Shown here in pieces: positions 23,946 through 36,144 of a DNA stretch of 64,000 nt. The translations under genes and the position numbers were made by a program. The notes below the pieces were generated by a model. That model worked only from the letters and a program-made list of their open reading frames with translations. It did no database searches and was not told the DNA's origin. Each line of letters opens with the position of its first letter. Within the stretch, counting starts at the first letter, position 1. This stretch comes from Polytrichum commune (taxonomy: Eukaryota; Streptophyta; Polytrichopsida; Polytrichales; Polytrichaceae): assembly GCA_950295325.1 (NCBI GenBank), contig OX485804.1, forward strand, positions 45,694,001 to 45,758,000. The letters are read 5' to 3'.

Positions 23946-24940
23946 AAATTTGAGGGGAAAGCAATGAATTTGTGTTGGAATGGAGAACCCTCTACAGTAT
24001 GTGCAATTTCAAGTCCTACTACTTGGACTAATATAAGAAGACCAAATACCAATTTGCGGATAATTGATGATTTGTGCCTTGATGCAAATTCTTAAGAACA
24101 ACATTGTAATTACAGATCATAAGTCTCGAGATAAGTAACTACCTTGTGCATCACTCTGGGACATATTTGATGATAGGTTGTAAGGTTATAAGAAAAAATT
24201 CACGGTTTCAATGTTCTATGTTGAACTATTTGTTAATTAACTACGACCTTGCAAAACATTCCATTGATTTGAGATGGAGTTTCAAGGATAATGTATATGT
24301 ATATAGAGAGAGATGACGTTGAATCCTATGTTGGTGTGAATGAGAGACACTTCACCTTGGATCATAACCTCAAACTTGCATGTGAACCTGAAATAGGTTT
24401 ACTAGACCATGTATTTGCTTACAATAAGAGCATGATACAATCAACAAACACATGAAGATTCTCCTTTTAGAGATTTATGCTCTTAAGGTTGATGCTATGG
24501 ATTGTTTTCCTCTTTCATTCAAATGTCATTTAAGAATCATAAATTGTTATTGAATTTACTTTTCCAAGAAGGTTGTGGAATTTGTGCAATTTAATGGATA
24601 TGTGTGGCACCAATCCATTGTACAAATAACATTATAGACACATCTTCAACAATCTTCGGACAAGATTTAATGTCTGAACACGTTATTGGGGCATGAAAGG
24701 TTGAAAACGTTGCAATGCACTGGCCCTTTACATAAGATACTTAATGAGCCTTCTTGTAAGGTAATATAGAAATGCACTTGACCCACCCATTTTAGGCCAA
24801 ATTAAATATGAAAGAAATGTCGACTTATAATGAGATCCCAACATTTTCACCAATAATGGCCAATTATATATGTTGTGGCTGGTTATCAATTTAGTTATCT
24901 TGCAATTATGGACGATGATAACCATGGGTCTCATAAAACT
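23946..24940. other. Intergenic with repeat fragment, no gene seen
   Basis: 24305-24420 belongs to a dispersed family (AATGAG.GACACTTCAC ... CATGTGAACC.GAA..GG) also seen at 27130-27232, 47325-47432 and, weakly, 7740-7800. No coding region is supported. Confidence 0.5.
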
Positions 24941-24942
24941 AA

Positions 24943-25675
24943 GGGCCACTTCACACACGAGCCAAGAGCCGTGACCACGAATTTGTGAGAGCATAAGGAA
25001 AGTGTCCAAAGGCCGTCTCAAGACACGTGCAAAATCATGTAGTGTGGTCATGGACTCTCAAGTGTAGTGTGAAGTCATATGTGACCGGGCCCTCAACCAA
25101 ATGCTATTTCAATGAATTTCTATTCATGTGGGTCCTCACACATGATGAAATAGAATAAATCAACGGTTGTGAGCGTTCGGAGTGCCACGATCTCCCGGTT
25201 TTGTGTTAGACCTACCTCCAAGAGGTGGTTTTTGAAAATAGTCCAAGTGACCATGAAACATGATCCATTCAATGCCATGTAGGAGTCCATGTAGACTTTA
25301 CATCCATCTTGCATTCACTTACTCTGTTGGTCCCTCAAGCGTAGTGTGAGGCGAACTTGGACTGGCTCCACCTTTTCCACTAATGAGAGTGCTTGAAGTG
25401 CAATGGTCACATGCTCTCATACCAGGGCCACACCGGTAGGCCCAGCCAGAAACACCAGCCCTACGTATTCTCCGGGAATACAGGGCTGGGATTTCAGATG
25501 GCTGGAGCTGCTGGTTGCAGGCTACCCGCCTTCTTCCAGCCACTCCAGTAGCTCCAGCCATCTGAAATCCCAACCCTGTATTCCCGAAGAATACGTAGGG
25601 CTGGTGTTTCTGTCTACTGGAGCTGTTGGGGTTTTTGGTGTGGCCTTGGTATCAGTCTTGTGTGTGAAGTGGCCC
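24943..25675 (+). mobile_element. 733-bp TIR element with TAA duplication, carrying a nested insert
   Basis: Terminal inverted repeats GGGCCACTTCACACACGAG and CTTGTGTGTGAAGTGGCCC are flanked by TAA on both sides (24940-24942, 25676-25678). After removing the 232-bp nested element and its 3-bp duplication, 498 bp remain, exactly the length of the copy at 16872-17369. A PIF/Harbinger-like non-autonomous family is the best fit from the TSD; no transposase is present in the window. Confidence 0.87.
25420..25651. mobile_element. 232-bp near-palindromic foldback element, nested
   Basis: The two halves are long inverted copies (about 90-100 bp arms). The outer ends are TACCAGGGCCACACC and GGTGTGGCCTTGGTA; inner arms share CAGCCCTACGTATTC and ATTTCAGATGGCTGGAGCT. 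TCA flanks both sides (25417-25419, 25652-25654). The empty site is preserved in the related element at 17341-17360 (CTCTCAGTC), so insertion boundaries are well supported. The insert has far more GC than its host element. Open frames crossing it are not genes. Confidence 0.88.
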
Positions 25676-25679
25676 TAAA

Positions 25680-27090
25680 CTACCGACCATTCAGTGGTGT
25701 CCATCACATTGAAAATTTCTCAAAACAGTGTTTTTTATTGATAACTTTTAAAATCATGATCCATTTGCAAATGTCAGTAACCCAACCAAGATGGAAAATC
25801 ACCAACTCTTTGTCTCATAATATCTCATAAATAAGTCTTGGTCTGACAATCGTCATAACCTAAAATGGTTGACTTTCTCCATAATTCTCAGAAATCTGCA
25901 ACGGTGATGAGTATCGAATCGTGATTCGTGATAACCAATCGTTTGAAGTTTGTTAGGGATTGGCGGTGATACCGTTGAAACAGTTGAAGTGATGAGCCGC
26001 TTGAGCTGCTATGCGTCCAAAAGGCTTGCCAACTAATAACCGCCGCTCCTCTTCTCCCTTCTCTGCTCTTTCAGCTACTCAGCCTCATTCGTTTCCTTTC
26101 CTTTGCTTTCCTTGTCCCCTTTGCAATCTCCCCTTAACACCATCTTGATGTACACTTCTTGGGTTTCAGTCAATCTCAATTCATTTCTTCAGATGCATCT
26201 CATGTTTATACCGCATCGTCAACCTTCTCGTAGTCGATCAGACGTGGTGTAAGCTGGGGGTGGCAACTCTCCCTCCCAGATCAGTTGTTTCTGAATCATT
26301 TTTGGTGCTTCTAATGATCAGTGATTTGCCACAACACAATGGGGATCGTGAGCATCATAAGGCTTGGAAAGAGGGGAATCGAATGATACCATTTGTGTCC
26401 GAGTTAGAAAGGTGCACTTCGGAAGATCGTTTCCACAAGTAATTAAAAGTAATTTCTCCAAAACATGGGTCATCATTCTGACATCCTAGGTATTTGTATT
26501 CACTTCTGAGAAGTATCATAAGAAATCCTCAGAATGCTTCTAATGCGACAGCATGATACCTGTCATGCACATCTTAGCAGCTCCAAATCACGTCGTAGAG
26601 ACTTTGATTGACCCCTACGATCGAGTGCTGCAGATTGTTGTCGCACCGGGGGTGCAAGCGAACTCTGGAGGGGGCACAATCAGAGACTCAAAAACACGGC
26701 CAAATAGGAAGTGATGGGAAAAAAACGGAACTCAACTGAAGGAGTGGTGACAATTACGTTGCCCAGCTTCTGAAGAGATTTCATAACAAAACACAGGTTG
26801 ACGAGGAGCTTGAAGTCATGAGATCTACCCGAGAGACAAAGGAGGAGGCAAAAAAGAGGCGTGGAACTATGAAATCCTAGAAGCCCAGCTCCAATTGTAT
26901 TTCTCCCTTCTTGTGCCTCACTTCAAGCCAATCCGGTGTGTGTATACATGTGCTCACCTTCCACCACTGGAATGATTCGCAAATCGAAGAATGTGTCAGA
27001 TCCACCCGTCCCATCATGTTTATGTTATGTTGCAGTGCGTTACGTTAGTTTATTTACAATTTCCTCTTTGACCTCAACCTCTTCATATTG
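25680..27090. other. Unassigned region with a promoter-like C/T-rich block
   Basis: At 26035-26140 a C/T-rich stretch (CCGCCGCTCCTCTTCTCCC, then TTTCCTTTCCTTTGC) resembles plant core promoter/leader sequence, and 26240-26442 has a short open stretch without recognised similarity. No splice-connected reading frame was found, so I make no gene call. Confidence 0.35.
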
Positions 27091-27129
27091 AAGAAATTGA
27101 AGAAATAGAAGGCAACAAGAGAGAGACGA

Positions 27130-27232
27130 TGCCAACATTTGGTGTCGGCGTGAATGAGGGACACTTCACTTTACCATAACCGCGAGCTCATATGTGAACC
27201 CGAAGCGGGTATGCTGAGCAAGGCTATGAGAC
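27130..27232 (+). repeat. Dispersed repeat (GACACTTCAC family)
   Basis: The segment GAATGAGGGACACTTCAC..., AGCTCATATGTGAACCCGAA, GCGGGTATGCTGAGCAAGGC matches 47325-47432 and 24305-24420. Confidence 0.6.
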
Positions 27233-27239
27233 AAGTGCT

Positions 27240-28050
27240 ATTGCCTCCTGTTGGAGGTCGTCCCTGTTAGTAACTAGAGACTGACGGGGGAAGGAGGAGA
27301 GAGAATTGGAAGAAAGAGCAAACAATGGCACCTCCCACTTGATGGAGGCTCTTTTATCTCGGAATTACAACATTTGTGTATCATGCAGGAGTTGTTCCTA
27401 TTATTGTTCCTAAAGCAAAACCCCCCTAGCTTCTCCCCTTTACATTTAGACATAGGATCGTGGTAGTAGCGAGACTATAGGTGGAACTCCAACATTGGTT
27501 TGAAGGAAATGATTCAATGCTAGGTGGTCCATGTTTTCCCTCAAGATTTCAATATAACATTCTCCGTTCACTTTTAGTGTGGAGTATAATTGGCTCATGT
27601 GATCTTCCATTGAGAGAAAATTGATCACTGCATAGTAATTTAGGTCCCCTGGAACCGTCGATCTATCACATTGGGACAATTCAAAATACTCCGTGTAGAA
27701 CAATTGAGATGAGTGGTGAAGGGGCACATACTTTCAAGTGCCTGGTATTGCCAGTTTGAAGAGTCTTCTAGCATCCTCAATAACAAGAGTACCAGTCTTT
27801 GAAAACTGGCACGTGACATCATACTCGGATTCTCAAAGACATTGCGCATCTCTAGAACTTCAATCTGACCTCTAGCTTTAACAACACAAATTATTGACTC
27901 GGTCATCACTATCCATCTTTTTGTACCCCCTTTTGAGAGCTAACATTAGAACGAGTCCACGGTGACTCGCATAACATGATTTGTTGTATAGAGAGTGGAC
28001 TGTTTCTTTGTCACGACATGTTATGTATAGCATGCCCACACCAGGGTCAC
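27240..28050. other. Unassigned, no gene seen
   Basis: Minus-strand open stretches at 27446-27727 and 27640-27909 overlap in different frames. A very faint resemblance to a copia-type protease region is not enough for a call. Confidence 0.35.
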
Positions 28051-28054
28051 TTGT

Positions 28055-28268
28055 TACTCCTTGGCAGTAGGAGGAGCCCCTCTTGATAGGGAAAGTTCAT
28101 CCCTTCTCAAATTTGTTGCTATATTAGTCATGGTTTTTTGTCCTACTCACAATAAAGTCATTAGATGTAATATACCGCAATTTGGCATGTTCACTTCTCT
28201 GCATACCAAACTTAAACCCCTATCAAAATAAAAAACTCTCCCACTGATGTGAACCAGTTACTAGTCCT
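28055..28268 (+). repeat. Dispersed repeat, third copy of the 11.5-kb unit
   Basis: Shares GATAGGGAAAGTTCATC, TTTTGTCCTACTCACAATAA, TTAGATGTAATATA and AAACTCTCCCACTGATG blocks with 11512-11890. Confidence 0.65.
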
Positions 28269-28269
28269 A

Positions 28270-30200
28270 ATGTGGACATGCTTCTTATGTAATGTCAAAA
28301 GAATGTGATCGATCACAATAATTGTTGCTTATGTTACGCATGAGGTTTTGTTATCAATGGTCACATTTTGTTTGCAAAGACTCGTCATAGACCTCTCTTT
28401 AACATATACGTGAGGTGTTCTAGAACGGGTCAATTGTCAAGAGTGATATTATCGTGCTCATGTGAACATAATGACTTTTTTTTTTGTCTTTTCAGAAGCC
28501 ATTATAGGTTGAAAGTCCAACTCGAAGTGTGTTGGTGAGCGATCATGAGAAGGTTCAAAGCTCGTGTGAGGGAAGACTAAGGTGGTGTAGGGATTTTTTC
28601 TTTTTCTTTTTTTTTGCAAGGTATGCTTAAAGATTGCTTTCTCTTATGTACATATTGTTCTTTTATTTTGTTTCTGTTGATTTTTGGTTTCAAAGAATCA
28701 AGTCAAAATCAAATAAGGAGCTAGAAATTACTCCATTGCTGGTTGTATATACAAGTACCAAACATATAAGCTCAATCTCTTCCCCTCTATTTTCTCGATG
28801 TGTCTCGAGAAGGTGGTCATATCCATATTGTAAAGATTGATAATCAAAGGATTCTGTTAAGACGTTGAACAGCAAAGGTTTATTTAGATGTCTTGATTGA
28901 CATATACTCTAAACACGAAGGTACATTAACAAACAAACATGCCACTACGTTATTACAATGCTGACTAAAATCGCCTTGTTGTCTGTAACGTCATGTTAAA
29001 CCCAACTTGCTTCTTATTGATTTGATGTCGTCTATGTAGTTAATCCTCCTCACAAGTTACAGATTCACGAGCTTCATAGGTTGGACACAAGAGGAGAAGA
29101 TGGCAGCAGCTGATATTGCTGGGTCGTTGATGGTTCTTGAGTATTGTGAGAGCAAGATAAAAGGAAAACCAACTTTGGCAAAAGTCCCCCAGTCATTGTC
29201 TTGTTTTGAACAAACAATACCCATCTCTGTAACCATCCTTAACTTTAGCCATTCTATGTTCCAAGATCTACAAAGATGTGTTTGTCGCATAGGGTGGGCA
29301 TGCTTTGTACTTTAGGATACTTTCATATGTACAAATACTCAAAGTGTCAAGGAGTTGTGAAAGTTATGTAGGTAGTTTAGAAGGAACTTGCAAAATCTTT
29401 GAGGATATATGCATTGTATCATCTTTGAAAAGTATAGAAGTTAGCACATCAAAGGAAATATAAATATATATATGTCATGGGTTCCAAATCATAATTGTTC
29501 ATAGCTTGTATATGCCTCCAAGGGCCAAAAGGTTTAAGACTAGAAATACATGGATGTTTTTGCAGGATAAAAGAAGAGCAGGTGCTCATGAGCGGTGCAA
29601 AATCCCAGACAAGGATCTTCCTTTTTGGTCACCACCTATAGAGTACAGGTGTGTTTCTATTAAATTTTCCCGTCTTGGGCACACAATGCCACATATGGGG
29701 AGGATCCAACAACATAGTGAACATAATTTTTTTTATCGTACCTTGATTTGCAAATATGCACCACAAATCAATGCTTGATCTCCAAGTAAAGCCATATCTC
29801 CTTTTTCTAGTCTCGCAAGTCAAAGGATTGAATATGCATGGAAGTTATGATATGCCATATTCCATCACGTATTTCTTTTTTTGCTTTATAGCTTCGTTTT
29901 ATGTGTGAATGGTTCAAAGCTTTGCAATAGAAGTTGGATTTACTTTAAAACTAAAATTTTGATCATGAAGATGGCAATGGCATAGATACACCATCCATAT
30001 CCTAATGAACCAAGGATTTCATGTTGAACTTGTATCAAATTTGTTTTACTTGGTTTCAACATCAACATGAGATGTAATAGACAATTCACTCACACATTCA
30101 TGGATACTCCCCCTCTCCCCTGATTGTCGATATCACAACAATCTTGACATCTTTCACACAATTTTCTTTCAACATTGCAACATTCACATCTAAAGAGGCA
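28270..30200. other. Upstream flank of PACRG, no assigned gene
   Basis: Contains a short open stretch from ATG 29101 (AADIAGSLMVLEYCESK) and another from ATG 29512 to a GT donor near 29648 (PPRAKRFKTRNTW...). Neither matches a family I know. The second ends in a phase that could splice to PACRG exon 30371, so it may be an alternative 5' exon. Confidence 0.35.
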
Positions 30201-32057
30201 ATGAGCTCAAACTTTTGCACATGGTAAACATTTGTTCATGAAAATGTGCATCATTTTGCAATGAGGTTTCCATCAACATTTACTAAAGTAGGAAGAAACA
30301 TCATGGGACATGAAATGGGATTCCTCTACTTGAGAGAAATGATGAGAAACAACTCGCATCCTTTTTGTAGGTATAGAGCCCCAAGGAAAACTCCCAAACA
30401 ATATACAAAGAAGGGAGATGGTGAAAAGATATTGCAAGGACTTTGTCCACCTTGTAGTAAATTGCCTAAACCTAAACCACCTATGAGTGGAGCTTTTAAA
30501 AAGAGAGATAACCCGCCCAACTCTTTGGTAAGACCAACTATGCTTAAAAATGCCTTCAAATTGAATACAAACCTCAATATTTGAATGATGAACTTCATAC
30601 TAAAGGATGATGTTCTCAATGGAAATTGTGTTTGTTCAAAGTCTACAATATACTTCAATTCACCATGTGCAGAAGTCCCCGTCATTTATTATTGCAATGA
30701 AGTGCATCTACTAATTCTGATAGCATGACCTTTGTAGCAATGGATTTGTAATATGTTTACAGTTTAGAAAAGTTTATCAAAGGGGAGATTTGCCATTAGC
30801 GGTTGAGCATAGTGGGTCCAAGAATGCTCTTAATTGGAAAGTTGAGTTGGCCAAAGTGGACTATCATTGGTACTTGCCTTTATTTTTTGATGGTATTCGG
30901 GAGAAAGAAGAACCATTCCGATTCATAGCTGTTAAAGGGGTGGAAGACATGTTGAAGGTATGTCATTCTATCATATGTTTTGTCGTGGTTACTAGTTGTT
31001 CATCATTCTCTCGTCAACAACCTTAGAATGTAAAAGAATCCATGACCTAGCTCCTCCTAGCTTGATACATTCAAGACATTTTTTTAAATTATTTTTTGTT
31101 AAAGCATTATTTTCAGAAAATTTCCTCTCTATCCTTAGCAAGCTCATCTCACCATCGATGTCCCAAATCCTTATTGGCAGAGTGCTTGTGAGTGCATGTC
31201 TCTTGACCATAATTGGTGGACAAGAAGAAATTGTAGTTTATATTCATGGGTAGTAGGATCATGCAGGCTTCCCCGTAAAGTCTTGTAGTGATGTTGTTAG
31301 CTCATCAAATACTCTCAAAGGGTGCACAATAGTATACAAAATAATTTTCACTAATCTCTCAAATGAAAGAGAATCGTGATAAATCTATGCTAATACAAAC
31401 ATTGAAATGCATTACTACTACAGGCCGGGGGAGGAAGAATATTGCCTGTCATTCCTCAATTGATTGTCCCCATTAAAGCCGCTCTCAATACTAGAGATCC
31501 TTCTGTGATCAACATCACCTTGATGGTAGTAACTCATTCAACCAAACTATAAACCGAATTACGAAAGTGAACTCCATATCATATGTCTTAGAGTTGAAGT
31601 GACGAAAGTTTACAATGTGGTCCAAGGAATTTATCAAATCACAATTCTTGCAAGTATAAAATACTTTAATCATACTTGTATGCAAGGATTGTCTAACTTT
31701 CAACATCTAGCCAACTATTTCATCGTGTGTGAAGGCTATGAAACATGCTGTACTAATTTGAGGATTGTTGTGTTGGCTACTACGATTTCATAGCTTTTGA
31801 TAAAGTTGGTGCTATCGGAGGAGAAAATAGGCGAGTCCATAGTGCCTTATTACCGCCAAATTTTACCCATCTTAAACATCTTCAAGAACGATGTGGTGAA
31901 CATTGGTGATGACATCGATTATGCACAACAAAAGAAGATGTGCATAAGTGACCTTGTTCAAGCAACGTTGGAGACTTTTGAGCAACATGGAGGTGAAGAT
32001 GCTTTTATAAACATCAAATACATGATCCCCACTTACGAGTCTTGCGTTATAACATAG
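30201..32057 (+). CDS. PACRG: PACRG-type flagellar doublet-microtubule protein, five exons
   Basis: Homologue of Parkin co-regulated gene protein, which in cilia and flagella sits with FAP20 at the inner junction of the A and B tubules of axonemal doublets. Exons read as 30201-30223, 30371-30527, 30763-30957, 31424-31525 and 31794-32057, giving 246 residues (human about 257), frame-continuous with GT/AG at every junction. Landmarks are [76 protein letters not shown] and [19 protein letters not shown], in family order and without gaps. No stop or frameshift is seen. The first exon (MSSNFCTW) is the uncertain part; an exon ending near 29648 would also fit the phase. In plants the gene is expected only where sperm swim. 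Confidence 0.93.
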
Positions 32058-32500
32058 TTCTTGGGTTCTCGCAATCACCCTATGCATTGTATCAACCAAG
32101 CAATGTTAGACGTTGGCACGTTGATAGGTGTTGCAATTAAATCCGTAGTCGTTTTAGTTGCATTTCACCTAGTGATCTTGCTCAACTTTGTCCTAAATTG
32201 CATTGGACGTCATGCATCATTCTTCAACTAGATTGGGTCTAGGAAGTTGAGTATGGGAGGATACAAAGTTCGATATATGCACACATCAAACCTAATGGAG
32301 TTGTTTTGGCGCATTGAGGAAAGAAAGGCCGATAATGTGTGGTTTTGCATGTACACGTTTATTGCCTATAACAAACAATGCATCATCCAAGTGGTTTTCA
32401 AACCTTACAAAAACATTGGACTTGTGCACTCGAGATACATGCTTCCATATTTATGTACAATGATTGTTTCAATAAGTGTGTGTGTGTTACTATTCAGAGT
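32058..32500 (+). other. PACRG downstream flank, probable 3' UTR
   Basis: No recognised coding sequence follows the PACRG stop. An open stretch at 32247-32507 lacks similarity to anything known. A MITE-like element begins at about 32505, giving an outer limit for the native 3' flank. Confidence 0.4.
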
Positions 32501-32504
32501 TAGG

Positions 32505-32683
32505 TAGTGCAATAACGTTTTATTCAAGAGTTCAATTTTTACTAACGGAAGTTCATTAGGTTGTTCGGACATTATAAAATAGAAATGACTTTGCTTGGTA
32601 AAATATTACATTCTTATTAAATAATTATTGCATTGCGTAACTTTGAATAGTAACACGCACTAATTGGGATAATCAGTGTAATG
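32505..32683 (+). mobile_element. MITE-like element (AATTAGTGT family), partial copy
   Basis: Matches the right three quarters of the element at 39935-40167: GAGTTCAATTTTTACTAA, TTAGGTTGTTCGGA, GGTAAAATATTACATTCT, CGTAACTTTGAATAG and CACTAATT.GGATAAT. The left terminus is degraded here. Confidence 0.65.
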
Positions 32684-32846
32684 TGAACCTTGCTTTTACT
32701 ACTTCTCTCTTGATTGGTTATCCAACTATTTTTTGATAAAAAATGACATGCTCCATAACAATTAAAACTTGTAGCCTTGAGCTTAGGTGAAGTGCAATAA
32801 GCAATCAAGGGTGAAGTGTCTTTCTCTCTCTCTAGAATGAGAGAAC

Positions 32847-33060
32847 TATTGTATACGAGCATACCTCTCATCCACCCAACATAGAAAGTTGTCCCCCTAT
32901 AGGTTTGTCGCTGCTTCATTTCAAATGACCTCGAGTAAACTAATTCAGTGTCTTTTAAGTTACTTATGGTGTCAAACCAACTACAAAAAGGTATCTCCAA
33001 GATGCATATCATTTCATGGCTTTCATGTTGGATGAACGAGAGATGCGCTCATATATGAAA
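32847..33060 (+). mobile_element. MITE-like foldback (CGTACCTCTCAT family), copy 2
   Basis: Starts ATTGTATACGAGCATACCTC and ends in the inverted counterpart (GGATGAACGAGAGATGCGCTC). Same family as 23124-23336 and 54063-54282. Confidence 0.7.
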
Positions 33061-35199
33061 ATTCCCCGCCTCCCTCTCTCTTCGGTCTTTGAGTCCAAAT
33101 TCAGATTCCACACTACCCATTGTGTAGAGCCCAAACTTATTTAATCATACAGCTACAAATTCTTTGGAAATATTACGTTAACATTCAGCACTGGCACATG
33201 ACTCCATAACAACATAAGACCTCATTTTGCCATTGACAAAACAATCTTTAAATCTACACATATATGTGCAATTAGGTTGCCCCATGCTGAATCACCTACA
33301 TTCCACACTACCTTAAATGTTTATTACCACAATAACAAAATACAATAAACACGTTTTCACTATGGTTGCTATACGGATCCGTAAACAAATTTATAATTTT
33401 TTTGTAATTTGGTTCCGATCCAAGATAATTTATGTGGTAAAGGGGCAACCTAATTGCACATATTAGCTACATAGCTTGCAAGTTTGTCAAGCATGCAAAC
33501 AAGAAATAACCATGAGTCATCACTCCAATGTTGGGGTCCATTTACATTGACATCATGATAATTTAAGCTTTAAAAAAATGTATGTGTGTTCGTTGTATAT
33601 CAATATACATGTAGAGTGTGGGGGAGATCCCCGACATATACAAAACTTCATTAACTTGTCATATAAGATTGCCAATTTTGTATAAGGAAACGTGTAATTA
33701 AGAAACCGGTTTTTATAAATCATTTGAATCCGTGCTCAGCTCGGCTAAGAGTGCTCTACAAGTTGTTGTGAGTTGAAAGATTTCACAAAGACTAATACTC
33801 ATCATGACAAATAGTGTGGGCCACACTATCAAGTTAAGTTTCACAATAAACTTAACATTGGAGAAAATAGTGTGGTTGATGTCATTTTGTCAAAATAGTG
33901 TACATTTGAAAGGCTTCCAACCTAGTGGAAGGACTTGAATGTATCACACAGGCATGACAAGTGTATCTAGGGTTTCACATAGTTTTTTTGCGTGATGATG
34001 TATATTATGAGTCACACTTCAGGATTGCCAAAGACTGCCTAGTGTAATCTACTTTGTACGTCTACAATTAAAGATGTTTTGTTATTCAGTGTAGTGTTCA
34101 TGTACATAACATTACACCGTTCTTTGGCCACGTTCCGTGGGACCACGTATCACATGAGCATAATTTTATTTTAATCCAGGGCTTCCCACTTATGGGGAGC
34201 ACTCAGGCTGCGTAATGTGAGCTTTTTGACAAATAGTAGTAAATTATTAGAGGTTTTTAATCGCACCCTCTTTCTTTGACAAAAGAAAACCATCGTGCAA
34301 CTGCTTAATAATGTTATGTATGATAGAGTGATGTTTGTAGTAAAACTTTCACTATGAATGTCTTCATTCATCAAGGAGGCTCTCTTCGACAACATAGACT
34401 ATTAGAAGATGAAATTTTTTGCTAAGAAATGGCATTTACAATAAGAGGCTATAGCACCCCATAACTCCTAACACTAGGCAGCCCATGCTAATTCCAATAA
34501 GTAAGTGGCTAGAAGGAATTATCTCATACAAGCGTACATCCACGGGTAGGTCACTTAGTGCATTTTAAAAATGACGTGCGGCATAATATAGAGAGGATTA
34601 AAATCATTTGAAATAAAAATTATAAAGGAATTCCAAATAATGAAGGGGCCATTAAATGTAGACAATCCCATTATAAGTAAGTTAGATGGACATAAAATGT
34701 GGGCCATTATTTTTTTGTAAAATTAATATAGGGGCTGAAGATAAGGATCCTAGAAGGTATGTTTAGTATGTTTGCTATGGTCTCCTATGTGTTTTCTTCA
34801 TAACTTTGTTTGCAATGATATTACTGTTTGCACCCTTCTTTGTTTCCATGGTTTCCCTTAACAATCGTCAATGCGTTAGGAAGTAGATTAGCTTTTATTA
34901 CTTAAAAGGAATATAGAGTACAAAAAATTGCAGTGACTTGGACAATTTAAGTAATGGAAGGGTGCAAACAAATGGGCCATGTTTGAAATTTAAGTAATTA
35001 TAGGGAGGCTTTAATTCAACCCTTGAAGGTAAATAGCCCCAAAACAAAAAAAAAACCCCAGCCGCACGTGGTGCACAAAAATGCCTTAGAGTGACCTACC
35101 CGTGCGTACATCTTGTTCTTCAAACCTAAAGCCATGTAACATAACGTAAGAATATTCATCAAATGTGTGGTATAACCCATAAATATGCGCATTCTTTCA
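33061..35199. other. Intergenic, no gene seen
   Basis: AT-rich; imperfect inverted sequence occurs around 33810-33900 (AGTGTGG..CCACACT) and 34760-34990. No coding region is supported. Confidence 0.4.
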
Positions 35200-35365
35200 T
35201 AGCCCCCTTGGGATTATCCCTCCCAATGACCTTGACACCATAATTAGCTTTAAAGAACCTAAATTAGTCTACTTCAAGTCATTTGAGATGAATTACCAAC
35301 AAACCTAATAGGGATGAAGTCTTTATGTTGGGTGGATGAGAGGGACGCTCATAATATGCGACCAT
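35200..35365 (+). mobile_element. MITE-like foldback (CGTACCTCTCAT family), partial copy
   Basis: Contains the right part of the family: ACCTTGACACCATAATTAGC, CAAGTCATTTGAGATGAATT and the terminal GGATGAGAGGGACGCTCAT. The left terminus was not found. Confidence 0.6.
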
Positions 35366-36100
35366 TCCCCCACAATTACCTCTTGGCTAGAAGTAAAGGG
35401 AACTTAATTTAACTTGGTTTTCTCTTAAACATGTGATAATCACAATCATAAGTACATGGCTTAGTATGTTTTAGGTACTTGACTATTAATTGATAGAGTT
35501 AGAGCTAGGATTTTGTAGTGTCTACAACACCATGGACCTTGTGGGGCTCATTTGAAGTGAATTGGCGTCAACCTATACACGACTTCTTTTACCAAACCTA
35601 TACTTGTATTTAGCGTCACCAATTCTATTTGTCATGCTCAATACTACCGTAGTTCTCTAGCAGCTTGGGCACTTTTCTGCCTAATAATCAATTAAAGTGC
35701 GAAAGTAGGTTAGGCAATCCAAAAAATATTATTCTAAAATTGGGTAGACTCAAAAAGTCATTTAAAATAAGTTAGACATTCATCCAAGTCATTTCTATAA
35801 TTCATGGATGGTTTTCCTAATTTCATCTATGGTGGCTATAATTAACCTAAACACTTCCCTTAACCAAACCATGCAAATTCATGCTTGTATTGTTTTTAGA
35901 CCACGAGTGAGATGAATGCCGTGCGAAGACTCTGTTGAAGTTATTTGATGCTACTTTGTCGGATCCTAGTGAATGTCACTTGCATCATTATGATTTTAGG
36001 CACTCTGTGAGTTTCTTTATTTATCTATTCTTATTTTTGGACAATCAACATAATTAATTCCCCATATATTTAGACACCTTTTAAATTAATTATTTTCTAC
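35366..36100. other. Intergenic, no gene seen
   Basis: No coding region. 35605-35655 carries a fragment (GTCACCAATTCTATTTGTCA, GCTCAATACTA) shared with 49390-49430 and, inverted, 16340-16385. Confidence 0.4.
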
Positions 36101-36144
36101 CCAAGGTGCCAGAGAGCTACGGTAATTGTAAACTGCCCATGCAG

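Noticed and set aside
27446-27909. Possible copia-type protease remnant on the minus strand
   Set aside because: Only a vague pattern over two frames; no DSGA-type motif or neighbouring integrase/RT was found.
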